Shown here: positions 1 through 15,600 of the stretch, piece by piece
Numbering within the stretch: position 1 is the stretch's first letter
How the letters are laid out: the number at the start of each line of letters is the position of its first letter
Source of the DNA: Paracentrotus lividus
Taxonomy: Eukaryota; Echinodermata; Echinoidea; Camarodonta; Echinidae
Length of the DNA stretch: 64,000 nt
Reading direction: 5' to 3'
NCBI GenBank assembly: GCA_940671915.1
Contig: CALNVZ010000174.1
Coordinates: 22,676,721 to 22,740,720, forward strand
Translations under genes and position numbers: made by a program
The notes under the pieces: generated by a model
Seen by the model: the letters and a program-made list of their open reading frames with translations, nothing else
Told to the model about the DNA's origin: nothing
Database searches by the model: none

Positions 1-620
1 ACCTTTAAAGTTTTTGCTTCTTTGGTTCCCAGTCATATTTTTCTTGTAGGTTGATTCTGCCTGATCAATATGTCCATGTTTGCTTTTAAATTGAAATAAA
101 TTTAATCAAATTGAATTGAAAAAAAAAAAGATAAAATAGAAAAGAATAAGATCTACCTTAACTACCTTTATTCCATTTATACTTGTACAAGGTTAAATCC
201 TTGATCAAGTGTGATGTTTATTTAACTTGAGTTTGTAATAAGTCTCTGAGAAAAACGGTTTTACTTACTGACAGTGCCTAAAGCTTGTTTGACATTGCAT
301 TATGAAGTGGCATATAAGAATGCAATGTTTATAACTATCATTTTCGTCACGATGAAATATAAAAACTCTATCCTTAGGAACTTCCATGAAACCTTTATGT
401 ATAGCCGCTGTTAAAACAAACTAAAAAATAATTTTAAAAATCGTGAAAAAAAACATTGTTCTGGGAAATAATTTCTTGATTTTTTTGTTTTAATTTATCA
501 TTAGAGTATACTGTATAAAGAATGGATTAACATTGATGAATATTGAAATAATATGTTAGAACAACAAAAAAAATTCTTGTCCTTAATGAAGAATATATTT
601 GTGATTTTCTGAATTCCCAG

Positions 621-3600
621 TTCCTTTCACAATGCTTGGTTGGTGCTTCCTTAGAAGAGAGAGATGAGGAGGAGGATTCAGCCTCTGTAACAAGTGATCA
701 GCTACCTCCCAAAGAAGGTGTGTGGAAGGTCAGCGGTACTCTCAAGAATCCTGAACAAGACAAACCAGAATGGGTGCAGGAGATTCTTCAGGTATTCTTA
801 ATTACTTTCAACTTGATCTACGGTCACACCCTAACCATTGAAACATTTCATTATGTTTGTACGCTTGTTTTTAATAGTCAAATTATCAGCCAAGGAATTT
901 GCCCGTCAAGGGCTGTATCTCTGTTCTTGTAAAGTCTTTAAAAAGAAGAGAAAATGAAAAGAAAAGGAAGAGTAACTTTGCAATATTTATACAGGGGCTG
1001 TTTTTGTATGTCATGCATTTTGTGAGTCATTTTTCTGAAAAAGTTTGTTTTGTAATCAGATGGTAATATTTTATAAATAGTAATTAAGTTTCGAATATGT
1101 ATTATATTTTTCTAATTGAGAAAAAAGATAATCATATTGTGAAAATATTGAAAATTCTTGATATATAATTTTTTTTTAATTGTGTTATTTCAATATTACC
1201 ATTATTTTCAATCTCAGAAATCTTATACATCTGAGTAAATGTTAGATGCATAATGCACAAATGTTTATCAACAGACCTTATGCATATGACGTCATAATCT
1301 CATAGCGCCCTCACTCAGAGGAAATAGGAATACACGTAAAAAGAGTTGTCAGAGATGCGCCAGCTGCAGATCACAAATGTGTGCAATGACATCAGCCTCT
1401 GAGATGGCGGCACGATGACATCAATGCATATATAAAAAATGGAAGATATTTATCTACCAGTATGTATACTTTTATATTGTTAAAGGTTGATGAGAAGATT
1501 CAGATGTTGGAGCATCTTTGTGAATGTGATGTAGTAGTCTATGACATCACAGAGGATCCTGATCAGATTGATGAAGCATCATGGGCAGTCTCAGGTATAT
1601 ATTAAAGACATTGAGAAGTAAGCTTCCATTGGTAATTTGACACCATGGATGCTTACCCGGTATCTGCCCGGTAACATGTGTTTTCCATCACCTGATTTTT
1701 ACCACCACTGCCAAACCTTGTGTAATGCCTTGTATATTCCACCCATAGCTCCATTTGGTAAAATCATTAAATCTCACTTTCCCTAGCCCGATGATACTCA
1801 AAGCTGTCCATGGTGGACAGGTTTGCTGTGGTCCAGAAATTTAGCTTCAAGACAGGTATTTCCAGTGCTTTTCACAAATTCTGGGGTCAGCAAATTATGA
1901 TCCACTCCCCAGGAAAGCCCACTACCCCAGCTCTGTTCTGTAGTATGCCCATTGCCACACTGAAGTAGTCCTGCCTGTTCTTTAAGGCTCTGGTATAGTT
2001 TTGGTAAATTTAGAAATATAATCTTTCAAATATTGAATTTGCTTTGAGATTATGTCACAAAACACTTGAAAAATAAGGTCTAAAAATCATTACAGATATG
2101 CATAAATACTTCAGTATGACAATGGAATAAGGAAAATTCATGGGAGAGATTATACTAAAAAAACAAACAAACTGTAAATATTTATGTAACATCCTACAGG
2201 TGTTTTTGATCATATGGGTATATCTTGTGATTGTACATATATATTCAAGAAAAACAGATTTTTCTCAAACCAGGAGGGATTAAAAAAAAGAAAAGAAAAA
2301 ATGGTATGGACAAATTTTCTTAGTTCTTTCTCATCGATATTCGTGCTTCCCAGTTGGACAATATTGAGAACTAAAATCATTTTCAATTCACTAAGGGGTA
2401 GGCCTACTATTACTGTATTTCTCTCAACATTTAGACCGTCAATACATGTGCCTTAACACACATCTCACATGTTTTTCCCTTGTATAGCCTTACATTCTGA
2501 GTTGGACCGCTTTGAAACCCCTAAGATGTTTATCTTGATCTCTTCGGTGATGACATGGGCAAAGAGCAAGCCTGTTGACCCTAAGGAACAAAGTAAGCGA
2601 ATCATTGAAAGTATCAAAGTTTCACTTTCACCTACATGTAACTATGAATCGATCTATTCACAACATAAATAATTACTGGTAATCAAGTTGTGGAAAAGAA
2701 TTAACTAAGCCATTTCTTGCCTTTTACAAAAAAAAAAATTCAAAGAGATTACTGGCCTGTATCTACAACCACATTTGATATCTAATGTGCTTATAGTTGT
2801 ATCAATTACACGATGTAGAACAATTCCCCCCCCCCTAATGGGTTTTTTCAAAGTTTATTAATAGCTCTCTTTTCAATAATACTTTTTTCATTGTGAACAG
2901 ACATGTAAGCGAATATTTATAAGTTATGTATAATAGAATAGAATATATAAAATAGAATATTAAATGTTCATATTATACATTGTTGCATAAAAAAAAAACC
3001 TTTAAAATAATTCATGAAGCTTGGAAGATTGTGATTGTGTGTGATAACGAAAGCATGTTTATTCATTATAAAGATGGAATCATTATCAGATTCCTTGCCC
3101 ACCCAAAAAGCATATGAATACAGTAATAATCATTGGTATAATGAAATGTCAAGATAATACTAGTCAAAACAATGTTTATGCTTATTTCAACTCGTCATTC
3201 GAAAAACAAAGGAAAGCTAGAGGTAAACCTTAATGGAGAACAACTCAAACAAGTTAATTCTGTAAGATATTTTAGGTGTTAGAAGTTGATAGTCATTCCC
3301 TGGAATGATTCATGTTAAAAATCTTTGTAGATCAATATCATTTAAGTTACATGCCCTTAGACACTTAAGTCAGCTCTTATAAACAGATTTACTTAACACT
3401 TTGTACAAAACAACTATTCAGCCATGTATTGATTATGCTTGTTCAGTTTGGGAAATTGCTCACTTAAAAAAAGGGGAACTTATTAGAAGATTACACGACG
3501 AGCAGCACGTATTGTATTGAAGGAATATGATTTTTCTAAAAGTTGTACCGATTTAAGAAGAATCTGAAATGGCAAATCTTTTGATACAAGGAGGGATTAT

Positions 3601-6600
3601 TTTTTTATGTATTTTAGCATACCAATGTATATATGGTCTTGCACTATTTAGACTTTGTAATGATATTGAATTATTTATAGATAGGCATGGAATGAATACA
3701 AGAAATGCAGATTCACTTAATGCTGTGTTACCTAAGCTAATATTGAATGTTTTAAGCAATCTTTTAAATATAGGTGCAATCAAGACACTGGAACTCTTTG
3801 CCAAATGAACTCCAAAATACTCCATACCTCGTATCCTTTAAGCGTCATACAAGAATATGTATTTTATCCATAAAACAGTAGATTGATTTTTAATGTAATA
3901 TCTTATCTTGTAATTGCAGTATACTTTGTATAATGGTGTTGCACTCTATCCTCTTTTCTCCCTCCCTCTCTCTCTCCTTCTCTTTCTCTCCCCTTCTATC
4001 TCTCTCTCTCTCTCTCCTTCTCTCTCTCTCTCTCTCTACTTCTATATAATTACTTGACTACACACTCTCTCTCTTGTCTCTCTCCTCCTTTTCTTACTCT
4101 GCCTTTTCTTCAAAATTTTGCATCTTCTCTATTCTCCTTCTCTTCTAATTTCTATGCAGCCCGTATTTTATATATGTATAAATTAATTCATGTCATATTG
4201 CTCTTTTGATGTTTTTTATGTCCATATCAGGACCATGATGGAAAACAGCTGTTGCTGATCATGTCTTTTTATCCTGTATAAATATGTTCTAATAAATAAA
4301 TAAATAAATAAATAAATAAATCATTCTGATTTTTTTTTTTTTAATTATGAAGAAAATAAAGGTAACGTTGTGTTCAATGTCTAAATATTTTCTTCTGACA
4401 TATTTTAGGATGATCCTGAAATCCCTTTCACAGAGGAGGACTACAGACGACGCAAACCACATCCTAACTTCAAGGGACACATCAGTGCTGAAAAGCTTGT
4501 CATCAAACTTGGCAAAACAGTAAGTACTGAATATTTGATGTTTACTAAATAATAGTCAAATCTACTTAAGATCATCTCTTGGGTTTTTCTTGATTCTTGA
4601 TGGGAATGTGTTCAATTTCTATTGTGATTTCTTTTGGGAGGTGTAATTTAGTATTTTGACTTTATTTCTCACAAAGTTCAATTCTTTGTAAATCTGTCTT
4701 AGAATAAAGGTGAAACATATATTTTTTCACTCTGAATAGCAAAATAATTGAGATAAAAACCAAATATACTATTTTTGACACGTGTGGCATCTGATATTTA
4801 AATGTAATTGAAAGACAGGCTAATTACTTAATCACCAATTGTTCTTGCATGATAGTATTTGTACAAATAAAATCAGCATGGATAGAAAATATATTGGATG
4901 TCAATTATGTATTGGTTAAACCTTCTACTCAACCAAAATTTATACTCTTATGTAATTTTACAAACTACATCTAGACACAATGTTTGTAGACCAATTAATC
5001 ATTAAAGGATGAACCAAGTGATGAAAAATATAATTAACTTCATTATTGAATAAGGATATGGTGCAAATGAATGCCTGGAGGGGGGAAAAAAAGTCTATGG
5101 AAATTATAAGCCATAAAACATTTACTGTACAAATATATCAAATTTACATTTAAATTACAAACTCAAGAAACATGGCTGTTTTATTTGAGACATAAAACTT
5201 ACATATAGCTGAGAGCTGTATCCAGTATATTAGCAGGCTCCATTGTAATAAATTCCACAGGATAAGGTTAAGATCCTTGTTAGCACTTTCAACTCCCTTT
5301 AAAGTTAAAGACACTTTGTAAGACCTACATACATCATGACATTATTAATCCTGTCCTGTGATTATGTTGTGACAAAGTGCCCTTCTTAACAGTGACTTAG
5401 GATCAGGATTGATTCTTGTTCAACCATGTGTTAAGAAAGTTATGAGTAATACGGTATCTCTCAGGGTCATTGGCTGGCTCATTTAAAGGGTCATGTTTAG
5501 TACAGGATGTAGTGTTATCATGTGTAAAATCGCAATCACACTGAGAATAATGACAGTAGATCAAATCGAATGAGGTATTACACCGAATGACAAAGACATC
5601 GTATGTAAGGCAATAGATTTGTTGTGTGACTGACTCCCCCAACTAGTATTATGTGTAGGGTAAACCATACATTTGTTTTTGTTATAGCATTCCCTCTAAA
5701 TACATGTATCCTAACTCACTATAGGATATAAAACACCCTGGAATATTTAGAAAATTAAAAACCATTTATTTTGTTAAGAATATTCTTTGATATTTGATGT
5801 GCAGCCAAGACATACATTACTCCTCTTAACTCTGAACAATGTCTTGGCATCCATTGCTTATGCTCATTTGAATTGAAAACAAAGTTTTAGAGTTAACATT
5901 AATATCAGGCTGGAGAATCTACATTGTCAGTTGATTCACTGCCATCAGTCATATTATATTAACCTTGATAGTTCAAGAGCAATGTTGAGAAAGTGTTCCA
6001 CAATTTTTGTTGGAACAAAATTGTTGGAACAAAAATTGTCATGTGATGTACTTATAATTACATCCAGTGTCATTACATAATTTGTAATAGATTATGTACC
6101 CGGTATGCAGTTCTTTTCTAAAACTTATTTAATTGAGATAAGTGTGAAATGCACAAATCATTTATCAGCAGTAATCATGGTGTATAAGAAGTTGACCTCT
6201 GCAGTGCAGAACATCACTGTTTCGATATTTTAGTTCCCTGTTCATTAACTCAATTCAATACATGTACATACACAGATGTTATTCTGTAGATTTAGATGAT
6301 TAAAATGTATTGATATATTTATTTTTTAAATGACAATTTGTACTTATTTATTCACAGAACAAGGCAAAGTTTGTAACCTATGTTGTGGCTTCAGGATTGA
6401 CTTATGGAGCTGGAGAGAACATCTTCCACTACCTTTTCAAGGTAATTATATAATATTTTATTCATTAATAGACTTATTTATTTATTAGTACATTGGTTCC
6501 ATGATTATGTGATGTATGGGTTTTGTAAAATATCCAGGCACAGGATACAAATAGATGGAAAGATTAAAGTTCCAAGATCCTTTCTTACAGAACTTCTAGT

Positions 6601-9600
6601 ACATGTATACATGCAGTCATGTACTACTTCTATTTCACTTTATGATCTCCATGTTTCTCTTTGTCTTTTCTCTTTGTGTCCCGATGTCTCTCTCCTTCTA
6701 CCCTCTTTCTCTTTGTCTATCTGTTTCACCATCTTTCTCTCTCTCTCTTGTCTCAGTCTGTATGTCTGTCTGTTTCTCTCTCTCTCTCTCTCTCTTACAT
6801 ACACACAGCCCAAGCTTGCTGTCTCTCTATCCCTGTCCATTCCCTCTAAACTCTCGTTCACATCCACTATTATCTACTGCTAGTGATTCTGATATTACTT
6901 TTCCATTGTTAATTGTTATGATAACATTTCTTCTCACAACATTTCATTCTCATAGACCGCCTGGCATGGTGAGGCTGATGCTCTTCAGTGTTTTGGTAAT
7001 GGAATGAACATCCTCCCAACTATTCACATCAAGGATCTTTCAGCGTAAGACCAAAACATTTATGTTTCAAAAGAAAAAAGAAATACTCATGAAAAGGAAA
7101 ATGCACTTTCCTCTCTTTGTTTTCCTCCCTATTGCATAAGGCTGTTGTGTTATGTGTTACTGTATAAGTAGTTATTTTCGCGGTGACTTTATTTTCGCGA
7201 ATTTCGTGAGTCGGTAGTCGTGAAAATTTCCACTTCAATACAAGGCTATTTATGGTAATGAAGTCATCACCAAAATCGTGAAATTTTGCTCTCGCGAATT
7301 TCCCAGAATAGTCAAAAATCGCGAAAATATCTGTACGCAAAAATATTGGCTTATACAGTACTTAATTTGGTGCTCAATCATAAGCCATGAATGTGTTTTA
7401 TATATTCTATAGATCAATTATAATAACTATAAACTAATAAGTGGGATGAACATTTACAGAATAAATTAAGCTATATGAAGACAATATATCACCTTTTTGC
7501 TATCAACATTCACAAATATTAGGTACATGAAGCTGGGGTCTTGTGGTAGGAAAAAGCTCATTCATTTATAATACTTGGTAACATTTCCATTTTAAGCTAC
7601 ATGTACCTGGTAATGACGTGATCATATAATGTCATGTCTTTTAGTAAGATTTGAAAAATATATATTTTTTAGTTGTATCATTATGTTTATGAGTATTTCA
7701 ATTCCTGTTAACATGGAATTTCTCATTGACATTTGTTCATGTTTATGCTTTCTCAACATTTTCCATGATTTGTTTGACTCTTTTCAGAGTGATTCAGAAC
7801 ATTGCTGACAGTCGGCCCAAGACAAGATACTTGGTAGCAGTAGATGACTCCCAGAGTCCTCTTGATGAAGTAGTCAAGGTAAGAAGGACTCAAGTCCATG
7901 TTGAATGCTAAAAGGACACTAATACCCATAAGCATCTGATTTCCTTAAATGGATTAATTTCAGAGGTTTTGTTTATTTATTGAACCTTTGTGACTAATGG
8001 CATTCTCTCTAATTTAACATATTCCATACTAAACTACACAGGTATTGATACATCTATTTTTGTTATTTAAGCAATCCCCCTAAACCTTTAAATGCAGAAA
8101 GCTTGTCATCCATAGAGCTTTTCATCCATTAAAGGGATTCAGTAGCTTTCAAAAACAAGAGCAATTATATTAAGATTAATAAAAGTATATTGTTCCAACA
8201 CACGTACGTGCACCACGCCAACTTAATGTCTTACGCCATTTTGCGCGTGCGTCGCGCCAACAACATGTCCTTTTCAGATTTTGTTTACCCTCGATCTATT
8301 TTTATCCTAACCATGACTGAAACTTTGACCAATCAAAAACTATGATTCTACACAAAATATGAATATTCATATATAAAACTACAAACGTAGACGGATTAAT
8401 TTTATATTAAAATTACATCTAATTCCAGAAAAAAATTAGGTTTTTGTACCATTGAAATGACCCTTGAAAATACACTTTAATGAAGGAAAATGTACTGAAA
8501 AATAACAATTTTACCCGAGTTGCCATGGTAACGTAGTAAAAGTTTTTCAAGTTTAGCCACAACTTGATTTCAGTGATCGAGGATACAGTTGTTCCCGTCA
8601 TTTGTTTACTTTGTTCCGAACATTTTTTCCCTCGACGTGAATGATCTTCCAAAAAGTGGAATTTTAGCTAAGTTTTTGTGATTTCTGGCCAATTTTTGAA
8701 AGATGCACTTTGAAGTCGTAATTTTTTTACAGAGTGAGGAAATTATATCATTGATTTTCATAATATCAGGGAGAACATAAAAAGTAAGTGTAAAAAATCA
8801 TAATAAATTTTTCAATATGTTAAGATTTTTTTAAAAATATAACATTTTACCACGGCATTCAAGCCGCAGAGTTTACTTTTGAACGGCGCGGTGGCTAGGT
8901 TTCCGCCAAGTGAGTAGCGGTGACAATTGCAAGCGTCCCGCACCAGACACCAGTCCCGAACGCCGGGCTAAATGTTTGATTAGAAAATTGTTGGGTTCGA
9001 TGCCTAGAAATTTGTTTTATTCTATAATGACACTCTGATATCAATGTTGTGTGCTTTGATGAAATTAGAAATATTATTTCTTAACGGCACAAATGATCAA
9101 CTGTTATAAAGAAAACTCTGAAATATGCCAGAGATTGGTTTGATTAGGTGATGTTAAAAGTCAATATTTTGCTCAAACATACACGAACGCTGACGCTTGT
9201 GCACGGGGTCTGGTCGGGCTAGACATTGGTGAATCTGGCTGTGCGCACATTAACGGGCAGAGTTGGGATTAAGGTAAAAATACTTAGTAATAACCTATAA
9301 CTCTGTAAGATTAAATTGTTCTTGTCTCTAAAATTTATGTAGATAGGAAATTCCAAGCATTTCATATAATTTTCTCAAAGTTTAACCAGATTTCATTGGC
9401 GGGATAGGTCTATAACTAAGTATAAGTATGAATATGACTGTTATTTTTTTATTCAATACGCGCACCACTATACATGGGCCTATACAAACAACAAAAAGTG
9501 ACCCGAGTTTGGACTAAATTTATGATTAAATAAAAAATGTTCGGACATAGTCAGAATTGTGGAACAATAACTTGGTATTCGATAAACGGAAAAACATTAG

Positions 9601-12600
9601 TTGCTAATTCATGAAAAGATGAGAAGGAGGTTTTTATCAACGGTAATTAGTGTACATTCAATGGCGAGCGCGAGCCGGGTTGAGAGTGCGGATGGCGCGC
9701 GGGCGAATATGGCGGCGTTCATTTAGCTGACGTTAGCCTATGGCGCGTGCACGTACGTGAACAGTAAAAACAAACTACTGAAAGTTTCAGATCAAATGAA
9801 AATCATTTACTACCTTAAAACAGTGTAACAAACAATGCCAAGCATACAGTTGAATACCAGTACCCTCTGCTGATAGCCCACCAGGCCGCTAGAGACGGGG
9901 AACTTTACAACAGGAAATGGGTGTGTGGAAAAGCACATGGTTTTATAAACCAACACTGGATGGTTTATAAAACCATGTGCTTTTGCACATAGCACAAAAT
10001 ACACCTATATCCTGTTGTATAGTACCCGTCTCTAGCGGCCTGGTGAGCTAGCAGCAGAGGGTACTGGTGTTCGGCTGTATGCTTGGCATTGTTTGTTACA
10101 CTGTTTTAAGGTAGTAAATGACTTCCATTTGAACTGAAACTTTCAGTAGTTTGTTTTTACTGTTGGAACAATATAATTTTATTAATCTTGATCTGATTGC
10201 TCTTGTTTTTGAAAGTTACCAAATCCCTTTAATAATTTGAATGAGAATGATATAATTAATTTTTTTTTAGAGGTTATAACATTTAATTTAGGAAAAGAAA
10301 GTTTTAAACACTTGACTATATTCCTGTACCCATCTGTGCTGTGATTTTGAAATTGGTATGCTGTAACCTTCTTTATAAACATAGTCAGCACAGGATGGAA
10401 AAAGAAAGGCCATGTTCATAAATGAGGTAAGCACTAAGCAGGAAACTTAAAATGTGCCATTGTGAATTACCTTCACAGAATAAAGTACTCGTATCCCTAG
10501 AGTTAACAATCAGCTGGGCTCAATTTTGGTGTGGAACTTTAGAATCAGGTAAAAACTTCACCCACAAATTTGTAATAGTTATGAATGCTTATAATCGAGG
10601 ATTCATTTTAATTATGCCGTTGTCTTTTTTTTTTACCATTGCAGTGTGTGAGTCAGAGCCTTGGAAATGGAAAGATCAAATACATCACTAAAGAAGATGC
10701 TCTACTCAGTAAAAGTCTTTCAGTAAGTTTTGTATACATCATACATGAGATTCATCCTACTTAAAGCTGATTTTATTCCTCTTGTTTAATCATCCCTCAT
10801 CCATGTACTCTAATTGTTATAAATTATATCTATTCCTTTGGAATCATGTTTTGATAGATTATCACCTACTAGGTTTAGAGTATAGAGAACCATTAAATAA
10901 CATACAAACGTAATTTCAAATTTCTTGAAGCAGCGATAATATACATTAAATGTGTAGAAAAAGATCACTCACTTTTACACTGAAAGAGTGATATTAATGA
11001 TGATAATAGTATATTCTGCATTGCTTGTTCATAAATATAAATGCACTTAACAAATTCCTTATAATATACATTGTTTATTGAGTGCAATAACAAACTCAAG
11101 ATTACATACTTTAACCCTAATCAGGCCGGGCTTTTTTGGCTGTCCTATGGCCGGGGGGGGGGTTGAATCAACCCCCCCCTGAGATCTCGGCCGCCGATCG
11201 CGCGAACGCCGCGAAATTTTGCACAATGGTAGTGTGCAATGTAATCTACAAGTTAGCATCGTTAATTTTCCTGTAATAATGTTATTTTATTTTATATCAA
11301 TTAATTATGTTAATTTATGCAAAATTTATTCTTTTTGCTCTAATTTACTAAATAAAGCTCCTAGAATGCTGAAATTTGGTCTAAATATTCTTTGTACCAT
11401 TCCCAACAATTGTACTTGAAAAAAAATTTGGTATCAAAATTATTTTCTTATGTATTTTATTGTTTTACGAATTTCTTATGTATTTCTTTGTTTTTCGACC
11501 CTTTGTTTTTCTTTGTTTTTTTGTCAAAATTGATTGCAGAATCTTTTTGAAGCATAATTATGCTAAAATAAATTGATTTTAGCCAGTGAAAGTGAAAATA
11601 ATCATATGATTATGAATGCAGATGAGGAAAATTCTATTACATTGACTTTATACACAAAATCACGTTTTTGAGCGGTTTTCGGTCTGACGGATATTTTGAA
11701 AATCGTGCAGCGTCCGTCACACGTATGCCCGATTTCGCGAAAACAATTTCAAAAGATGCGCAGACTTGAAAGTAAAAAGTCATTGAGCGGCGCGGTCAAA
11801 AAAATTTCGCGCGGCGGCATGGTCGCGGGAAATGTCGAGGGGGGTTGATTCAACCCCCCCCCCCCCCCCCCCCCCCCGGCCTGATTAGGGTTAAACTTCA
11901 CCTCCTTTTGATGGTGATTCACATCGTAAAAAGTACTTTTGTGAAAAGTACTTTTCAAAAAGTTGATAGAAAAATTTAATTCATTGAATTAGAATTGAAC
12001 CATTAAATTATCTTGTACTCCCCTTTGCAGCAAACTGAGTTTGACATGTTACTGGTTGATCTACGAGTGGATGGAGTGTACATCCGTGAGAACATGAACA
12101 TTAAATGGGTAGCTGAGAGGGGTCTGATAGAGAGTATTCCAGAGATCATCAAGGAATACAAGACCACCAGGAAACTCTTGGTAAGTTGATGAAGGAAGCG
12201 CATAACACCATCGAGCAATTTCAATCCTTTCTTTACCAATTTTCTTTATTGTATATGAATTTTAGAAAGTCAAATTTTGAGTATAATCCTTGTTCATTAA
12301 AAGAAAATTCTTCCTTAGAAACAAGACTATTCTTGTTGTAGGGAAAAAATTGTTATTTGTAGTCAACATATAGATTCTTTCCTAAAAATCTACAAAGTGT
12401 TACTCTGGCTCTCTTATGAATTGGGGGAATGAGAGATGCAGAGTTCATATTATAGCACACCGATGATTGCTGCTAAAAATCAACAGTTTAATATCTTATG
12501 AAGATTTCAAAAGACCATCTATTGAATTGAAGAAAAAAAATTATCCTCAAAAAATATTTTGGATACAAAACTGAAACATGAAGATGTTTAGTTAATATGA

Positions 12601-15600
12601 CATACATGTATACCATGATTCAATGCATATAACATTCATATATGGAGTTTTCATGAAAATAAAGAAATGTGAGTTGAATGATATATATCATCAAGGTATT
12701 ATACAGTGCGTATATAAAAAAAGAAGGTAATCCACTTTTGGAGGGGCCATATTCCCATATGATATCACCTTCTTTGGATTTTCATACAATTGAAGATGAG
12801 CCCCTCTCCTTTGTAAAGATACCTTTCTTGAAACATACATGTAGGTGTACCAAATAATTGAGTAAATTGCAAGTGAAGGTGACAGTTTTTGTCAAAGAGT
12901 GAAAGACCGAGTGAGCTCTTTCACTGATGTCACACATCATCCCACGCAATCCTATTCAATGCTATGGGACAACAGTGACAGCATTCACTCAGTCTTCTTT
13001 CATTTTCTCAAAACGTGCAAGAAATTAATTTTGTACCTTTCACCTTTATTTGCAAGTTACATGCATTACATTTATGATTCAAGAAATGTATAATTGCAAA
13101 GGTGAAGAGTTAGTCTTTAATTATATGTTAGCTTGGAATATGGCCTGTCTAAAAATGGATTACTTTTTTTTATACGCACTGTACAGATTATATCATTACC
13201 TCTACAATATGTAGTCTCTCTGGTAGTCAACATTTTCTTCTTCATGTATTTCTCAACAAGACAAGTCATGAATGTGTTGAATATAAAATGGTCTTTATTT
13301 GTCTTTCTTCAGCCTATGAGAGCCTGTGTCCTGGGACCGCCAGCCAGCGGGAAGACATCTATTGTCGCAGGACTTTGTAAGCATTACAAGCTACATCATA
13401 TCAAGATCAAGGATGTTATTGACGAAGCCATTGAGACCTTGGTAAGAAACACTAACATTAGTTAGATTATTTTTTTTTTAATCAAAGTTGGTTGGCTGGC
13501 AAAAGAACTTAAATGGTGGTTGAATTCAAATATGATAAGATGGATTGTTTTTGGTTTGTTTGTGTTTTGTTTTGTTTTTTTGTTTTTTTTAATATAAGGC
13601 TCAAAACAGAAAGAGATGGAAAAAGGTTGAACTTGATGATTTTGTTATATTTCAACTTGCATGTCAGAAATCATCTCAAGGTGGAACCATACTGATGCCT
13701 TGTTATAGGATTTTAATGTATTATTCTAATATGCTGCCTGTTATACTGAAAGCAAGGATATCTTAGAAATTTCCAAAACCATCTATGGAAACTTAGTTAT
13801 TTGTCTTCTGAAGAAAAATTGAAATAATGATATTATTAAATGTAAATGGTTCTACTCTGTTGGGATATTGTAAAGACAGGAAATAATCATTCACTTGTGT
13901 ACCGTTTGGAGACGAGTGAATAATTATTTCTGGTCTTAATAATAGCATTGAGTGAATAATAATATTGGGATGAATCAAAGGTGGCATTTAATAAGTGGTA
14001 AATGGATGCTTGAGAATGACTCCAACTAATGCTCATTGCATTTTGTTGAATTAATGAATAAGGAGTGACATCATCTCCAGGACATTGAAACAGAGTTCAT
14101 TCCATTCCCCTATGACCTTTGACCCCATAGGAGAAGAGTGCTGCCCGAGCTGATGGAGATGAGAATGAAGATGACGATGGCAAGGCCCAGGAAGATCAAG
14201 AACTCTTGGATGCTATCATGGAGAGCAAACAATCAAACAATGGTTAGTCAAATATATCCAGTACCTTATAGTCAGAGTAATTCCTCTCTTCAGGAAATTG
14301 CCTGAATTTAAGAAGTTCTTTACTGTAAATTTCTGGGTTTTCATTTATTTTTAGCCTCCCCGCTTTCCCTCCGTTTAATTTTTTAAAAACACTTATTCAA
14401 CTCATTTTGTGAGGGTTTTTTCAGGATTTATTGCCAATTTTATGATTATTGAATTGTGCTTTGTAGTATCTCTTGCTTATACCAACTAAACCTCCATTAT
14501 CTAATCTTCTTTACTCCTTGTATAAAAGGAAACACCAGTACCAATAAACCATAGTATTTTCTGTCATGTCTCATTATTTAACTTTGGAGATTACACGTTT
14601 TGATTTTCTGTATATCATTTCTAATTAATATAGAATTTTGATGTGTGTTACAGATTATAGAGAATGGGGATAATGTTATTAAAGTGTAGAAATTGATAGG
14701 GTATTGAAGAACATGTAGAATAATGATATCTTTATATTTTCTTTAAAATTCAGCTTTGGTTTGTATGATATAGCCTGAAAATATATGAACTTTACATGTA
14801 TATCATTATTGAATTAGATTTTTTTTTTTTGTAGAATTAGAATAAGATCTCTCAATATTTAATCAATTACCTCTTTGTTCTTTGCAATGCCCTTCATGAC
14901 AAATTACTTTGAATATTGAACTAATTATCTTCTTCAGATCGTATTGAGGAGCAGTACATCATCCGGTTCTACCGTGAGAAGCTTCATTCTATGCCATGTC
15001 AGAACCAAGGTTTCATCCTAGATGGTTTCCCAAAGACTATTGATCAGGCCAAGGAACTCTTTGCAGGTATGTACATTATGTCAAGGAATTTGTAGTTTTG
15101 CTTAAGGTATTCTTGACCATGCTTAATCATGCATAAGATATGTTTTTATGAACTTCTAAGGTGCGTTCAATATGACTGCACCACATGTTAATTGACACAT
15201 TAAACTAAAAAAAAAAAAAAATGATAATAAAAATTGCAATAATATTTTTACGGTCTTGAGGAGTTCCATAGATTCCTTGCTGATTTTTTTAAAAGGAAAA
15301 GGTTTTATAGTTGCTACTTATATACGCCATGGCGATAATGTAATCAAGGATGTCAAAATCACAACACGATGAAATCAATTTATCATTATTGTCCCCGCCG
15401 AACGAGTTCGAGCAGGGGACTATGAAACGGGCTCCGTACGTATGTGTGTCTGTCCGTCCGTCCGTCCATCCGTCCGTCCGTCCCGGTCGTCCGTCCGGTC
15501 CGTGCGTCCGTATGTGACCCAAATCTTCAATTTGCTACTCCTTCGCCATTTTCATCGATTTCGATTCCGTTTTGCTTTTATATGATAGCATGGTATAGCT

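Noticed and set aside
1..620. Missing first coding exon of AK7
   Set aside because: No sequence like the AK7 N-terminus with a start codon and donor is present; it probably lies upstream of the window.
6603..7007. Long frames on both strands rich in Ser/Leu or Arg/Glu
   Set aside because: Translation of a (CT)n tract within an AK7 intron, spanning the real exon at 6956 in another frame.
8876..9000. Possible tRNA-derived SINE head (TGGCTAGG box A, GGTTCGATGCC box B)
   Set aside because: Box spacing is about 100 bp, no cloverleaf forms, and the sequence lies inside the TTAA element.
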